Shown here piece after piece: positions 1 to 9,267 of a DNA stretch of 64,000 bases. The translations under genes were made by a program, and so were the position numbers. The notes under the pieces were generated by a model that made no database searches, was not told where the DNA came from, and worked only from the letters and a program-made list of their open reading frames with translations. This stretch comes from Paracidovorax citrulli (lineage in GTDB: Bacteria; Pseudomonadota; Gammaproteobacteria; Burkholderiales; Burkholderiaceae_C): contig NZ_FNEY01000007.1 of assembly GCF_900100305.1 (NCBI RefSeq), positions 103,665-167,664 of the forward strand, written 5' to 3'. Position 1 is the stretch's first letter. Each line of letters begins with the position of its first letter.

Positions 1-103
1 GCGGAAAGCCCGTCACGCCCAGTTTCATCACCGGCCAGTTCAGTCCCCACACCAGGGTCAGGACAACGAGCACGGCGAGCTGGCGGCAAGTGAGTACGGG
101 CAT
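1..103 (-). CDS. EamA/DMT-family transporter, N-terminal fragment cut by the window edge
   Basis: Reading leftward from an ATG at 101-103 gives 34 residues before the window ends. After a short polar start they form one hydrophobic helix ending in [12 protein letters not shown], the usual first membrane segment of EamA (drug/metabolite transporter) proteins. These are inner-membrane exporters of amino acids or metabolites; the substrate cannot be told. The gene is divergent from pyrF. Only the 5' end is visible, so length and integrity are unknown. Confidence 0.7.
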   Translation of the reverse strand, partial: MPVLTCRQLAVLVVLTLVWGLNWPVMKLGVTGFP

Positions 104-194
104 GGATGCGGATCGTATCGGGGAGGCGCAACCCGCGCAGTCGTGCGCGGCACCCGGCCCGGGGGCGCAGGGGGCGCCTTCTACAATCCCGGCC

Positions 195-1019
195 ATGACC
201 TTCATCGACATGCTGCGCGGCGCCACCGCGCGCAACGACTCCCTGCTCTGCGTGGGCCTGGACCCCGAGCCATCGCGCTTTCCCGCCGGCCTGCGCGGCG
301 ATGCCGGCCGCATCTACGACTTCTGTGCGGCGATCGTCGATGCCACGGCCGACCTGGCCTGCGCATTCAAGCCGCAGATCGCGTATTTCGCCGCCCACCG
401 CGCGGAAGAGCAGCTCGAGCGCCTCATGCGGCACATGCGCGCCACCGCTCCGCACGTGCCCGTGATCCTGGACGCCAAGCGCGGCGACATCGGCTCCACG
501 GCCCAGCAGTACGCGATCGAGGCCTTCGAGCGCTACGGCGCCGACGCGGTGACGCTCTCGCCCTTCATGGGCTTCGACTCGATCGAGCCTTACCTGGCCT
601 ACCACGGCAAGGGCGCCTTCCTGCTGTGCCGCACGTCCAACCCGGGCGGCGACGACCTGCAGAGCCAGCGCCTGGCGAGCGTGGACGGCCAGCCGCTGCT
701 GTTCGAACACATCGCGCGGCAGGCCCAGGGGCCCTGGAACCGCAACGGCCAGCTGGGCCTCGTGGTGGGCGCCACCTACCCGGCCGAGATCGAGCGCGTG
801 CGCGCCCTCGCCCCGACGCTGCCGCTGCTCATCCCGGGCGTGGGCGCCCAGGGCGGCGATGCGGCCGCCACGGTGCGCGCCGGGCTGCGGCCGGACGGCC
901 CGATCGTCGTGAACTCCTCGCGCGCCATCCTGTATGCGAGCGCGGACGAAGGCTTCGCCGCTGCGGCACGGCAGGCGGCGCAGGCCACGCGCGATGCGTT
1001 GAACGCAGCACGGGGCTGA
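195..1019 (+). CDS. pyrF: Orotidine 5'-phosphate decarboxylase (type 2)
   Basis: PyrF decarboxylates OMP to UMP, the last step of de novo pyrimidine synthesis, in the cytosol. The product is about 274 residues. It carries the catalytic DAKRGDIG motif near residue 95, the N-terminal [10 protein letters not shown] motif and a late [11 protein letters not shown] phosphate-binding segment, all typical of the type 2 (PyrF-like, about 270 aa) subfamily. The frame is open upstream to 90, but that stretch is Pro/Ala/Gly-rich and unlike the family; the ATG at 195 starts the conserved MTFIDML segment, so I chose it. The gene stands alone. Confidence 0.95.
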   Translation: MTFIDMLRGATARNDSLLCVGLDPEPSRFPAGLRGDAGRIYDFCAAIVDATADLACAFKPQIAYFAAHRAEEQLERLMRHMRATAPHVPVILDAKRGDIGSTAQQYAIEAFERYGADAVTLSPFMGFDSIEPYLAYHGKGAFLLCRTSNPGGDDLQSQRLASVDGQPLLFEHIARQAQGPWNRNGQLGLVVGATYPAEIERVRALAPTLPLLIPGVGAQGGDAAATVRAGLRPDGPIVVNSSRAILYASADEGFAAAARQAAQATRDALNAARG

Positions 1020-1135
1020 ACGCAGCCGGGTGACGGCTGGCGCTGCCGGCATGCCCGCCCCGGAGCGCCTCGGGCGACTCCGCGGCGGCCGGACGCGGCA
1101 CCCGCAGCGCTGGAGAACTCCAACATCTTTTCAAC

Positions 1136-2185
1136 ATGGCAACTGCACGCGAGGGAATGAGGAACATCAAGTCCCTGCAGATACTCAGGGCCCTCGCGGC
1201 GACAAGCGTTGTGTACTTCCACATCAAGGCCGAGCCGGTTTTCGGTTCCTTTGGTGTGGATATCTTCTTCGTCCTCAGCGGCTTTCTGATGGCGATGATC
1301 ATGGCGACCGGGGAACCCGCCACGAGGTTCGCGGTCAGCAGGGTATCGAGAATCGTCCCGCTCTATTGGATATTGACGACAAGCGTTCTGCTGCTTGCCG
1401 CCCTGAAACCGGAATTGCTCAATTCCACCACGGCGAACCTCGGAAACTACGCCAGGTCACTGCTGTTCATCCCCTATTTCAAGGAAAACGGCGCCCTGCA
1501 TCCCATGCTGGCCGTCGGCTGGACGCTCAATTACGAGATGTTCTTCTACCTCTGCGCATGGCTGGTGCTTTTGGCCAGGGCCAAGGCCCGGCACGTCCAG
1601 ATGATTTCGGTAGCTTTTCTCATAACGGCCGCCTATTTGGCGGGCAAATACGCTTCGGGGACGGTGGCCGCAGAGTTTTTCGGGACCTCGTTGGTTTTTG
1701 AATTCATCCTTGGAATGCTCGCCCATGCGGCATACAGGAAAAACATACTGGCAAGGTTCAGAAAATCCCATCTGTTTCTGGCGGCTGCAGCCTCATACAT
1801 GGCGATGGCGTGTCTCGAAATCCGGGAAGTGGACGTCCCGCGGGTTCTCCTGTTTGGGGTGCCATCGACCCTCCTCGTGATGTGCTTCATCGGCTGCGAG
1901 GAAACCCGCTTCGTGCAGGAGAGCAAACTGTCGGGAGTCCTCGTCTCGATCGGCGACGCCAGCTACGCGACTTACCTGAGCCACTACTATGTCGTGGAGG
2001 GGGTGAGGAAAATTGCCCATCAGAAAATGGACCTCATCGATCCCTACACGCCTTTCGGCATAGCGGTCATCCTGGGACTGGCGCTGGGTTGCGGCAGCAT
2101 GATGTATGTCTTCGTGGACAGGCCATTGAGCAGGTATTTCAAGCGCAAGCTGCTTCACGCCGGTACGGCGGTGCAGCCGCATTGA
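1136..2185 (+). CDS. Acyltransferase-3 (OafA/YrhL-like) integral membrane protein
   Basis: About 349 residues with roughly ten hydrophobic segments. The N-terminal pattern SLQILRALAATSVVYFHI, then GVDIFFVLSGFLM and a SRIVPLYW segment, is diagnostic of acyltransferase family 3. These enzymes move acyl (often acetyl) groups onto sugars of exopolysaccharide, O-antigen or similar surface glycans. The start is unsure: ATG at 1136, or ATG at 1157 (MRNIKSLQ). Base composition is visibly lower in G+C than pyrF and the LysR gene on either side, and no polysaccharide genes are near, so it may be acquired. The substrate is unknown. Confidence 0.85.
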   Translation: MATAREGMRNIKSLQILRALAATSVVYFHIKAEPVFGSFGVDIFFVLSGFLMAMIMATGEPATRFAVSRVSRIVPLYWILTTSVLLLAALKPELLNSTTANLGNYARSLLFIPYFKENGALHPMLAVGWTLNYEMFFYLCAWLVLLARAKARHVQMISVAFLITAAYLAGKYASGTVAAEFFGTSLVFEFILGMLAHAAYRKNILARFRKSHLFLAAAASYMAMACLEIREVDVPRVLLFGVPSTLLVMCFIGCEETRFVQESKLSGVLVSIGDASYATYLSHYYVVEGVRKIAHQKMDLIDPYTPFGIAVILGLALGCGSMMYVFVDRPLSRYFKRKLLHAGTAVQPH

Positions 2186-2262
2186 GCTGCCCGTGCCGGC
2201 CATCCAGGGCCGCGGGGCCAGAAGGCCCCAGGCCGACACACTCAACAGCGGTAGCACCTGTC

Positions 2263-3207
2263 ATGCAGCTCAAATGGATGGAAGACTTCATCGCGCTGGC
2301 CCAGGAACGCAGTTTCACCCGCGCAGCCGAACTGCGGCACGTCACGCATCCCGCATTCGGGCGGCGCATCCGGGCACTGGAGGCCTGGGCCGGCACGGCC
2401 CTGGTGGAGCGCGGCGGTGCGCAGGAGCAGGACGCCGGCCATCCCCGTGGCCGCGGCGGTGCGGGCGGCCCGGTGCGGCTGACGGCGGCGGGAACGGCCT
2501 TTCTCGCGACGGCGGAGCAGCTCGCGCGCGAGCTCTCCCAATCGCAGGGGGAGCTGCGCGCCATCGCCGGCCGGCAGGCGCGCTCGGTCACCATCGCCAC
2601 GGGCCGCACGCTGGCGCGCACGGCGCTGGCGGACGCCCTCCCGCGGCTGCGGGCGGTCCTGCAGTCCGCAGAGCTGCGGGTAGTGACCAACGGGCTGGCG
2701 CAGACGGTGGAGATGCTGGAGCGCGGCGAGGCGGACTTCTGGCTGGGCTACCACCATGCCGCGCTCGAAGTGCGGCTGGACGGGCGCTCCTACGCCCACG
2801 CCACGCTCGCGTCCGACCGGCTCGTGCCCGTGTCGCGCGCGGATTCCCAGGGCCTGCCGCGGCATGCACTGGCTTCGTCCGGCTCCGCGGTGCCTTACCT
2901 CGCCTACGCCGACACGCTGGCGCTCGGCCGGCTGGTGGAAGACCTGCTGGCGCGGCACCCGCTGGCGCCCCGGCTGCGCCGCATCATCGAATGCGACTCG
3001 GCCGACGCGCAATACGAGTACGTGCACCGCGGACTGGGCGTTGCCTGGCTGCCCTGGTCCATGGTGCGGGCCGACTGCCAGGCCGGACGGCTGGCTGCGG
3101 CCGGTGAACGCCGCCTGGAACTGCGTTTCGACGTTCGGCTGGTCCGGCCCAAGCGCCGGCTCACCGATGCCGCCGAGGCGGCATGGCAGGCTTTCGTGCG
3201 CGCCTGA
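2263..3207 (+). CDS. LysR-family transcriptional regulator with an insertion in the DNA-binding region
   Basis: About 314 residues. Residues 1-60 are the LysR winged helix-turn-helix (FIALAQERSFTRAAELRHVTHPAFGRRI) and the rest a periplasmic-binding-like effector domain. It probably controls the following Bug-type binding protein and hydrolase, which lie on the same strand. Between LVERGG and VRLTAAG, where LysR proteins normally have a short wing, there is an extra stretch of about 18 Gly/Arg/Ala-rich residues (about 53-70). The start is the ATG at 2263 (MQLKWMEDF), the usual LysR beginning; the open frame to 1810 is antisense-like noise. Confidence 0.88.
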   Translation: MQLKWMEDFIALAQERSFTRAAELRHVTHPAFGRRIRALEAWAGTALVERGGAQEQDAGHPRGRGGAGGPVRLTAAGTAFLATAEQLARELSQSQGELRAIAGRQARSVTIATGRTLARTALADALPRLRAVLQSAELRVVTNGLAQTVEMLERGEADFWLGYHHAALEVRLDGRSYAHATLASDRLVPVSRADSQGLPRHALASSGSAVPYLAYADTLALGRLVEDLLARHPLAPRLRRIIECDSADAQYEYVHRGLGVAWLPWSMVRADCQAGRLAAAGERRLELRFDVRLVRPKRRLTDAAEAAWQAFVRA

Positions 3208-3335
3208 CTGCCGGGCTGCACCCGCCGGTGGTGCCGGATCGGCACGGCTTCGTGCCCATTTGGCACCGTCTGCCTGCACGCGGGTCCGACAATCGTGCCC
3301 ACCCCCTGCGTCCACTCCCCCACGGAGACCGTCCC

Positions 3336-4367
3336 ATGTCCTCTTTTCGCACTTTCCGGGCCAGTGGCTCCGGCCGCGGCAGGCCCCACGCGGCCCGCCG
3401 CGCCCTGGCCCTGATCGCTCCACTGGCACTGGCCTGCGCCATGGCCGGACCCCAGTCCGCCCTTGCGCAGGACGCCTGGCCCGCGCGGCCGATCACCCTG
3501 GTCGTGGGCTACCCGCCCGGCGGCAGCACCGACCTGACGGCCCGCACCCTGGGGCCGGAACTCTCCGCGCGCCTGGGCGTGCCGGTCGTGATCGAGAACC
3601 TCGGCGGGGCCGGGGGCGCGATCGGCGCGCAGAAAGTGGCCAGCAGTGCGCCCGACGGCTACACGTTGCTGCTGGGCGCGAGCAACGAGATCGCCATCAA
3701 CCGGCTCGTCACGAAGAAGGTCAAGTACGACGTCAAGGATTTCACCGCGCTGGCGCTGGTGGCCTCGCAGCCCCTGGTGCTGGTGGCGTCCGCCGGCTCG
3801 GGCGTGAAGAACGCCGCCGATTTCGTGCAGCGCGTGCGCTCGCAGCCGGGCAGGACAAGCTACGGCAGTTCGGGCGTGGGCACCTCGCTGCACCTGGCCG
3901 GCGAGATGGTCAAGGAGCAGGGCCAGCTCTTCATGACGCACATTCCTTACCGCGGCGTGGCGCCGCTCACCAGCGACCTGCTGGGCAACAACATCGAGTT
4001 CGGCGTCTTCGTGCTCTCCAGCGCCCTGCCCCAGATCCGCAGCGGCAAGATGGTGGCGCTGGGCACGACGGAAGCGCGCCGCTCGGCCATCACGCCCGAC
4101 ATTCCTGCGCTCTCCGAGGTGCCGCAGTTCAAGAACGTGGACATCAACGTGTGGTTCGCGCTCATGGGCCCGGCCCACCTGCCGCGCCCGGTGGCCGACA
4201 AGCTGCGCAAGGCCACCCTGGAGGCGCTGCAATCGGCGGATTTCCGCAAGAAGATGGAAGCCAGCGGATCGGTCGTGGCTTCCCCGTCGGTCGATCCCGA
4301 CGCGTTCGTCGCGGCCGAAGTGGCCAAGTACCGCAAGATTGTCCAATTCGCGAAGATCGAGGAATGA
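3336..4367 (+). CDS. Bug-family (TctC-like) tripartite tricarboxylate transporter substrate-binding protein
   Basis: About 343 residues with a signal peptide ending near ALAQ (residue about 45) and then the family hallmark WPARPITLVVGYPPGG, followed by the GAGGAIGAQKVA segment. Bug proteins are periplasmic binders of carboxylates and related ligands and are greatly expanded in Comamonadaceae and Bordetella. No TctA/TctB membrane subunits are adjacent, which is common. The ATG at 3336 follows a CGGAGA ribosome-binding site. The stop overlaps the start of the next gene (ATGA), so the two are cotranslated. The ligand is unknown. Confidence 0.92.
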   Translation: MSSFRTFRASGSGRGRPHAARRALALIAPLALACAMAGPQSALAQDAWPARPITLVVGYPPGGSTDLTARTLGPELSARLGVPVVIENLGGAGGAIGAQKVASSAPDGYTLLLGASNEIAINRLVTKKVKYDVKDFTALALVASQPLVLVASAGSGVKNAADFVQRVRSQPGRTSYGSSGVGTSLHLAGEMVKEQGQLFMTHIPYRGVAPLTSDLLGNNIEFGVFVLSSALPQIRSGKMVALGTTEARRSAITPDIPALSEVPQFKNVDINVWFALMGPAHLPRPVADKLRKATLEALQSADFRKKMEASGSVVASPSVDPDAFVAAEVAKYRKIVQFAKIEE

Positions 4368-5368
4368 TGCAGCACGCCACCGACACCACCGCCGCGCCGC
4401 TGCGCTTCGATCTCCCCAGGCCCGACCTCGGGGCCTGGCGGGCCGGCAACACCGGCACCGAAGGCGTCTGGCGCTTCGATTCCGGCCGGCCCGGACCGGA
4501 CGTGCTGATCACCGCGCTCGTGCACGGCAACGAGCTGTGCGGCGCCTGGGCGCTGTGCGACCTGCTGGAGGCCGGCATCCGCCCCGAAGCAGGCCGGCTC
4601 ACCCTGGCCTTCTGCAACCTGGCGGCTTTCGACCGCTTCGATCCGCAGGACCACGACGCATCGCGCTTCGTGGAAGAGGACATGAACCGCCAGTGGAGCG
4701 ACGACCGCCTGGATGCCGCGGACACGCGGGAGCGCCGCCGCGCCGCTGCGCTGCGCCCGTTCGTGCGCGAGGCCGGCTGGCTGCTCGACCTGCACTCCAT
4801 GCACGAGCCCGGCGCACCGCTGCTGCTGACCGGCCCGCATGCGCGCAACCAGGCGCTGGCGCGGCGCATGGGCGCGCCAGAGTACGTGGTGGCCGATGCC
4901 GGCCACCAGGACGGTGTGCGCATGCGCGACTACGGCCGCTTCGGCCGGCCGGATGCCGATGAGGCGGGCCCCGACGGCACGCGCTCGCTGCTCGTCGAAT
5001 GCGGCTTCCACGGCGACCCGGCGAGCCGCGCCGTGGCACGCGACCAGTGCGTGCGGTTCCTGGAGACGGCGGGCTCGCTGGACGCGGCCACGCTGGCGCG
5101 GGCCCTGCCCGGCTGGCGTCAACCCGATGCACCGCGACAGTGGGCGCTGGAAGTGACCGGCCCGGTCGTGGCGCGCAGCAGCGGCTTTCGCTTCACGCGG
5201 CCCGTGGCGGCCCTGGACGTCATTCCCCGGGCCGGCACGGTGATCGGCGACAACGACGGCGAGCTCGTCGCCACGCCCTACGACGATTGCGTGCTGGTGA
5301 TGCCCTCCACGCGCCAGGCCCGCGCGGGCGTGACCGTCGTGCGCTTCGCGCGGCGGAGGCCGCTGTAG
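4364..5368 (+). CDS. Succinylglutamate desuccinylase/aspartoacylase-family zinc hydrolase (M14-like)
   Basis: About 334 residues. The zinc motif HGNE (residues about 44-47), the later LDLHSMHEP histidine and the ECGFHGD segment place it in the AstE/AspA branch of M14 carboxypeptidases, cytosolic zinc enzymes that cleave N-acyl amino acids or similar amides. The C-terminal 90 residues form the small beta domain of that family. It starts inside the stop of the Bug gene (two possible ATGs, 4364 and 4367), so I infer that the binding protein captures a substrate this enzyme hydrolyses. The true substrate is unknown. Confidence 0.85.
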   Translation: MMQHATDTTAAPLRFDLPRPDLGAWRAGNTGTEGVWRFDSGRPGPDVLITALVHGNELCGAWALCDLLEAGIRPEAGRLTLAFCNLAAFDRFDPQDHDASRFVEEDMNRQWSDDRLDAADTRERRRAAALRPFVREAGWLLDLHSMHEPGAPLLLTGPHARNQALARRMGAPEYVVADAGHQDGVRMRDYGRFGRPDADEAGPDGTRSLLVECGFHGDPASRAVARDQCVRFLETAGSLDAATLARALPGWRQPDAPRQWALEVTGPVVARSSGFRFTRPVAALDVIPRAGTVIGDNDGELVATPYDDCVLVMPSTRQARAGVTVVRFARRRPL

Positions 5369-5383
5369 TCCCGCCGCCGTCCC

Positions 5384-5719
5384 TCAGTGGCCGGCCGTGC
5401 TGGAGAACAGGTTGATCACCAGCACGCCCGCCAGGATCAATCCCATGCCGGCCAGCGCGGGGCCGTCCAGCCGCTGGCCATAGACCAGCCAGCCGACGGT
5501 CGAGACGAGCACGATGCCCACGCCGGACCAGATGGCATAGGCGATGCCCGTGGGAATCGCCTGCAGGGTGAGCGACAGGAAATAGAACGACACGCCGTAG
5601 CCGGCCACGGTGACCAGGCTCGGCACGGGCCGGGAGAAGCCGTCGGACGCCTTGAGGAACGAAGTCGCCAGGACCTCGGCGCCGATCGCTATCGCGAGGT
5701 AGAGGTGGTGGATGCCCAT
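5384..5719 (-). CDS. Small multidrug resistance (SMR/EmrE-like) efflux protein
   Basis: A 111-residue protein with four hydrophobic helices. AIAIGAEVLATSFLKASDGF carries the essential helix-1 glutamate of EmrE/QacE pumps, and YAIWSGVGIV is the helix-3 signature. SMR pumps act as dual-topology dimers in the inner membrane and export quaternary cations in exchange for protons. The chosen ATG (5719) gives the family's usual length of about 110 residues; the longer frame upstream is rejected. It is convergent with the hydrolase gene ending at 5368. Confidence 0.9.
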   Translation of the reverse strand: MGIHHLYLAIAIGAEVLATSFLKASDGFSRPVPSLVTVAGYGVSFYFLSLTLQAIPTGIAYAIWSGVGIVLVSTVGWLVYGQRLDGPALAGMGLILAGVLVINLFSSTAGH

Positions 5720-5769
5720 GGCACCGATTGGACCACCGACTCGCGAAGGTGGCATGCATGGGCTTGTGC

Positions 5770-6711
5770 CTATCGCCGCCGTGCGGCGGCCCAGCGCGGC
5801 CCCAGCACCACGCAGGCCAGCGCGGCCACCACCGCCGCGATGCCGGCCCACTGCCACGGCGAGACGGTTTCACCCAGCACCAGCATGCCGGCGGACAGGC
5901 CCACGACCGGCACGGCGAGGCTGAACGGGGCCACGCGGTTGGCGGGGTAGCGCGTCAGCAGCCCGGTCCAGAGGCCGTAGCCCAGGATGGTGGCGGCCCA
6001 GCCGAGGTAGGCGACCGAGCCCCAGGCCAGCAAGGGCAGCGCGGCCCACGCATCGGCCTGCATCCAGCGCGGCGCGTCGGCATCGAAGGCGGCGGACAGC
6101 GCCATGAAAGGCAGGATGGGCACGAGGCTGCTCCAGGCCACGAAGGCCAGGGGCCGGTAGCCCGGCGATTCCTGCTGCGCCCTGCGCGCCACGATGTTCG
6201 ATGCGGCCCAGGAGGCGGCGCCGCAGAGCGCGAGCCCCACGCCTGCCAGGGTCACGTCGTCCGAGACCGCGCCGGGCGTGACGAAATGCATGCCGAAACA
6301 GACCAGGCCCAGCGCGGCCAGGGCCAGCCCGACGAGCAGCGGCCGGCCCGGCCGCTCGTGCAGCAGCAGGAAGGCCCAGAACGCGGTGAAGAAGACCTGG
6401 GTCTGCAGCAGCACGCTCGCCAGCGCCGCGGTGAGTCCCACGCGCAAGGCCAGGAACACCATGCCGAACTGCCCCACGCCCTGGAAGAGCCCGTAGAGCA
6501 CCACCCAGCGCCAGCGCACGGCGGGCGGGCGCAGGAAGAACACCAGCGGCAGGGCCGCGAAGACGTATCGCATGGCACCCAGCTGGAACGGGGAGAAGGA
6601 GCGCAGCCCCCACTTCATGGCGACGAAGTTGACGCCCCAGAGGACGACGACCGCGAGCGCTGCCAGCAGATCCCGCGGCGCCAGGGGCGCTGCCTGCGGT
6701 CCGGCGCTCAA
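5770..6711 (-). CDS. EamA/DMT-family exporter
   Basis: About 313 residues with ten hydrophobic segments in two EamA repeats: the first begins LAVVVLWGVNFVAMKWGL, the second ASWAASNIVARR. This matches the O-acetylserine/cysteine exporter-like branch, but the substrate is not determined. The frame is open back to an ATG at 6873, which would add 54 Pro/Ala/Cys-rich residues unlike the family. I prefer the TTG at 6709-6711, preceded by GGGAG at good spacing. That start is inference; a database annotation may keep 6873. It sits 50 bases upstream of the SMR gene on the same strand. Confidence 0.85.
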   Translation of the reverse strand: MSAGPQAAPLAPRDLLAALAVVVLWGVNFVAMKWGLRSFSPFQLGAMRYVFAALPLVFFLRPPAVRWRWVVLYGLFQGVGQFGMVFLALRVGLTAALASVLLQTQVFFTAFWAFLLLHERPGRPLLVGLALAALGLVCFGMHFVTPGAVSDDVTLAGVGLALCGAASWAASNIVARRAQQESPGYRPLAFVAWSSLVPILPFMALSAAFDADAPRWMQADAWAALPLLAWGSVAYLGWAATILGYGLWTGLLTRYPANRVAPFSLAVPVVGLSAGMLVLGETVSPWQWAGIAAVVAALACVVLGPRWAAARRR

Positions 6712-6961
6712 CGACAGCTCCCGGCACCCCGGGCGGCCCGGCGCCCCTGGGGCATGGCACGGGAGCGCGCCGGATGCGGCGGGACGGGAGAAGGCGATGG
6801 CAGGAAAAAGAGCATGGCAGGAGGGGAAGAACGGGACGGAGGGGGCGCACGGCCCCGCGCTGGGCACGGGCATCGTGGAAGGTGCGCGGCTGTCGCGCCG
6901 CAGGCCATCGACGCAGGGATTATGAAGACGCGGCGAACTTGATGCCCGTCAATTTTTCCGC

Positions 6962-6998
6962 TTGTCGGCACACCATTTACACGAGGAGTGTCTGACAA
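6962..6998. promoter_or_regulatory. Inverted repeat upstream of the chemoreceptor gene
   Basis: TTGTCGGCACAC (6962-6973) faces GTGTCTGACAA (6988-6998), an imperfect inverted repeat in the AT-richer gap before the chemoreceptor gene. It could be an operator or a transcribed hairpin. It lacks the GG-N10-GC spacing of a sigma-54 promoter, and I saw no clear FliA promoter. Confidence 0.3.
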
Positions 6999-7083
6999 TT
7001 GCTTACGCACGGTGGCGAAATGCCGGCAACCGCGCTGAGGGAGGCCGCCGCGCAAGCCCTTTCATCAACAGACCGCCAAAACC

Positions 7084-9063
7084 ATGTCCCTGCTGCATCG
7101 ACTGAGCCTGCTTCACAAGTTCCTCATCCTCGGGGTCATCGCGTTGCTCATGGGCGCGCTACCCACGGTGCTGTATGTGCATGGCGCGTTGCAGCAGATC
7201 GGGGCCGCGCGCTACGAAAGCCAGGGCGCGCCGGCCCTGATCGCGGTCAACCGGGCGGTTCAGCGGCTGCAGGTCCACCGCGGGCTGTCGGCGGCCATGC
7301 TCGGCGGCGACGAGGCACTGGCAGCGCGCCGGCCCGCCGCGCGCGACGCGCTCAACCAGGCCTTCGCGGATGCCGAGAAGGCGTTCACCCAGGCCCGTGT
7401 GCCGCAGGCCCAGATGCAGGCGTGGAACGCCGCCGCACAGACGTGGCAGAGCCTGGAACAGGCCGTCACCGCACGCTCGCTGCAGCCGCCGCAGAGCCTC
7501 GCCCAACACACGCAGCTCGTGGCGACGCTGATGCAGATCGGGGAAGAACTGCTGCACCACTACGGTTTCCAGACCGATCCGGACATGGCCACGCAGGACC
7601 TGATCCAGGCCGCCGTGGTGAACGCACCCATGCTCGGGGAAAAACTCGGCCTGCTGCGCGGGCAGGGCTCCGGCTACCTGGCGCGCCAGGCCCTGCCGCC
7701 GGAGGGCAGGGGCGCGCTGCAGGCGCTGCAGCAGCGCGTGGGCGAGCTGGAGGCGGATACCTTCCGCAATTTCGAGCGCGCGCTGGCGGACGAAGACCTG
7801 CGCAAGGCGCTGGCCGGCCCGGTGCAGGACGTGCGCACCCGCGTGACGGCATCGCGCCAGCTGGTGGACCGCAGCCTGCTGTCGGCCAGCGAACTCACCA
7901 TGCCCGCCAAGGACTACTTCGACCAGCTCACCGGCACGCTGGAAGCGCTGAACCAGCTCAACACCACCGCGATGGCCAGCCTGGACGCGGCGCTGTTGCG
8001 GCGCGTGTCCGCCGACCAGCGGAAGCTGGGCGCCGCCTCGGCCATGCTGCTGCTCGCGCTGGCGCTGGGCCTGGGCCTGGGCGTGGTGTTCATGCGCTCG
8101 ATCACCCAGCCCCTCGCGCAGGCGGTGCGGCTGGCCAGCGCGGTGGCCGACGGCGACCTGAGCGGCGACGACGTGCCGCACGGCACCAACGAGGTCGGCC
8201 GGCTCATCGCGACGCAGCAGCAGATGCGCGCGCGCCTCAAGCCCATGGTGGCCCAGGTGCGCGGCGGTGCCGAGGGCGTGGCCACGGCCAGCGCAGAGAT
8301 CGCCCAGGGCAACATGGATCTCTCGGCCCGCACGGAAAGCCAGGCCAGCGCCCTGGAGGAAACCGCCGCCTCGATGGAGCAGATGACGGCCACCGTGCGG
8401 CAGAACGCGGACAACGCGCGCCAGGCCAACCAGCTCGCCATGAATGCCAGCCTGGTCGCCGCCCAGGGCGGGGAGGTGGTGACGCAGGTGGTGCAGACCA
8501 TGCAGGGCATCCGCACCGCGTCCGGAAAGATCGCCGACATCATCGGGGTGATCGATTCCATTGCGTTCCAGACCAACATCCTGGCGCTGAACGCGGCCGT
8601 GGAAGCCGCCCGCGCCGGCGAGCAGGGCCGGGGCTTCGCCGTGGTGGCGAGCGAGGTGCGTGCCCTGGCGGGGCGCAGCGCCGAGGCCGCCAAGGAAATC
8701 AAGGTGCTCATCGGCGACAGCGTGCAGCGCGTGCAGCAGGGCGGCGAACTCGCCGACCAGGCGGGCGCGACCATGGCCGAGGTGGTGCAGGCCATCCAGC
8801 GCGTGACGGGCATCATGGGGGAGATCAGCGAAGCCAGCCAGGAGCAGAGCCAGGGCGTCGCGCAGGTGGGCGAGGCCGTCACGCAGATGGACCAGGCCAC
8901 CCAGCAGAACGCGGCGCTGGTCGAGGAAATGGCCGCGGCGGCCAATGGCCTGCGCACGCAGGCCGACGAGCTGGTGCGCGCCGCAGCCGTGTTCCGGCTC
9001 GCCGCGGGCGACGAGCCGGGCGCGGGGGGCACGCTCCGCATTCGCCAAGGCGAAGCTGGCTGA
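7084..9063 (+). CDS. Methyl-accepting chemotaxis protein
   Basis: About 659 residues: membrane helix 1 (about 13-32), a periplasmic four-helix-type sensor (about 35-315), membrane helix 2 (about 319-340), a HAMP domain (about 340-395) and a cytoplasmic signalling coiled coil. The highly conserved hairpin tip [20 protein letters not shown] lies near residue 490, and heptad segments such as [17 protein letters not shown] match methylation regions. It relays ligand signals to CheA/CheW. The C-terminus has no obvious CheR/CheB-tethering pentapeptide. The ligand cannot be read from sequence. It is monocistronic. Confidence 0.95.
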   Translation: MSLLHRLSLLHKFLILGVIALLMGALPTVLYVHGALQQIGAARYESQGAPALIAVNRAVQRLQVHRGLSAAMLGGDEALAARRPAARDALNQAFADAEKAFTQARVPQAQMQAWNAAAQTWQSLEQAVTARSLQPPQSLAQHTQLVATLMQIGEELLHHYGFQTDPDMATQDLIQAAVVNAPMLGEKLGLLRGQGSGYLARQALPPEGRGALQALQQRVGELEADTFRNFERALADEDLRKALAGPVQDVRTRVTASRQLVDRSLLSASELTMPAKDYFDQLTGTLEALNQLNTTAMASLDAALLRRVSADQRKLGAASAMLLLALALGLGLGVVFMRSITQPLAQAVRLASAVADGDLSGDDVPHGTNEVGRLIATQQQMRARLKPMVAQVRGGAEGVATASAEIAQGNMDLSARTESQASALEETAASMEQMTATVRQNADNARQANQLAMNASLVAAQGGEVVTQVVQTMQGIRTASGKIADIIGVIDSIAFQTNILALNAAVEAARAGEQGRGFAVVASEVRALAGRSAEAAKEIKVLIGDSVQRVQQGGELADQAGATMAEVVQAIQRVTGIMGEISEASQEQSQGVAQVGEAVTQMDQATQQNAALVEEMAAAANGLRTQADELVRAAAVFRLAAGDEPGAGGTLRIRQGEAG

Positions 9064-9267
9064 CGGCCACCTGACCAGCCTCCCGCCCTCCCTGCGCTGG
9101 TGGGCGTTTTGACTCGGCCGTACAACGGCCGGCCGCAGGATGACATTTCGTCACCATTTCCCTGCAATTCAGGATGCATGCTGACAACCGGGAACCCTCC
9201 GTTGCCGTTAGGCACCGGTTCCCGCACCGGCGGTCCACGCCGTCTCCGCCCCCACGGAAGCTCACCC

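Noticed and set aside
6962..6984. Possible sigma-54 promoter (GGCAC near the chemoreceptor)
   Set aside because: The required GG-N10-GC spacing is not met.
7159..9048. A 629-codon frame antisense to the chemoreceptor
   Set aside because: His/Arg/Gly-rich composition is the mirror image of the chemoreceptor codons; no recognisable protein.
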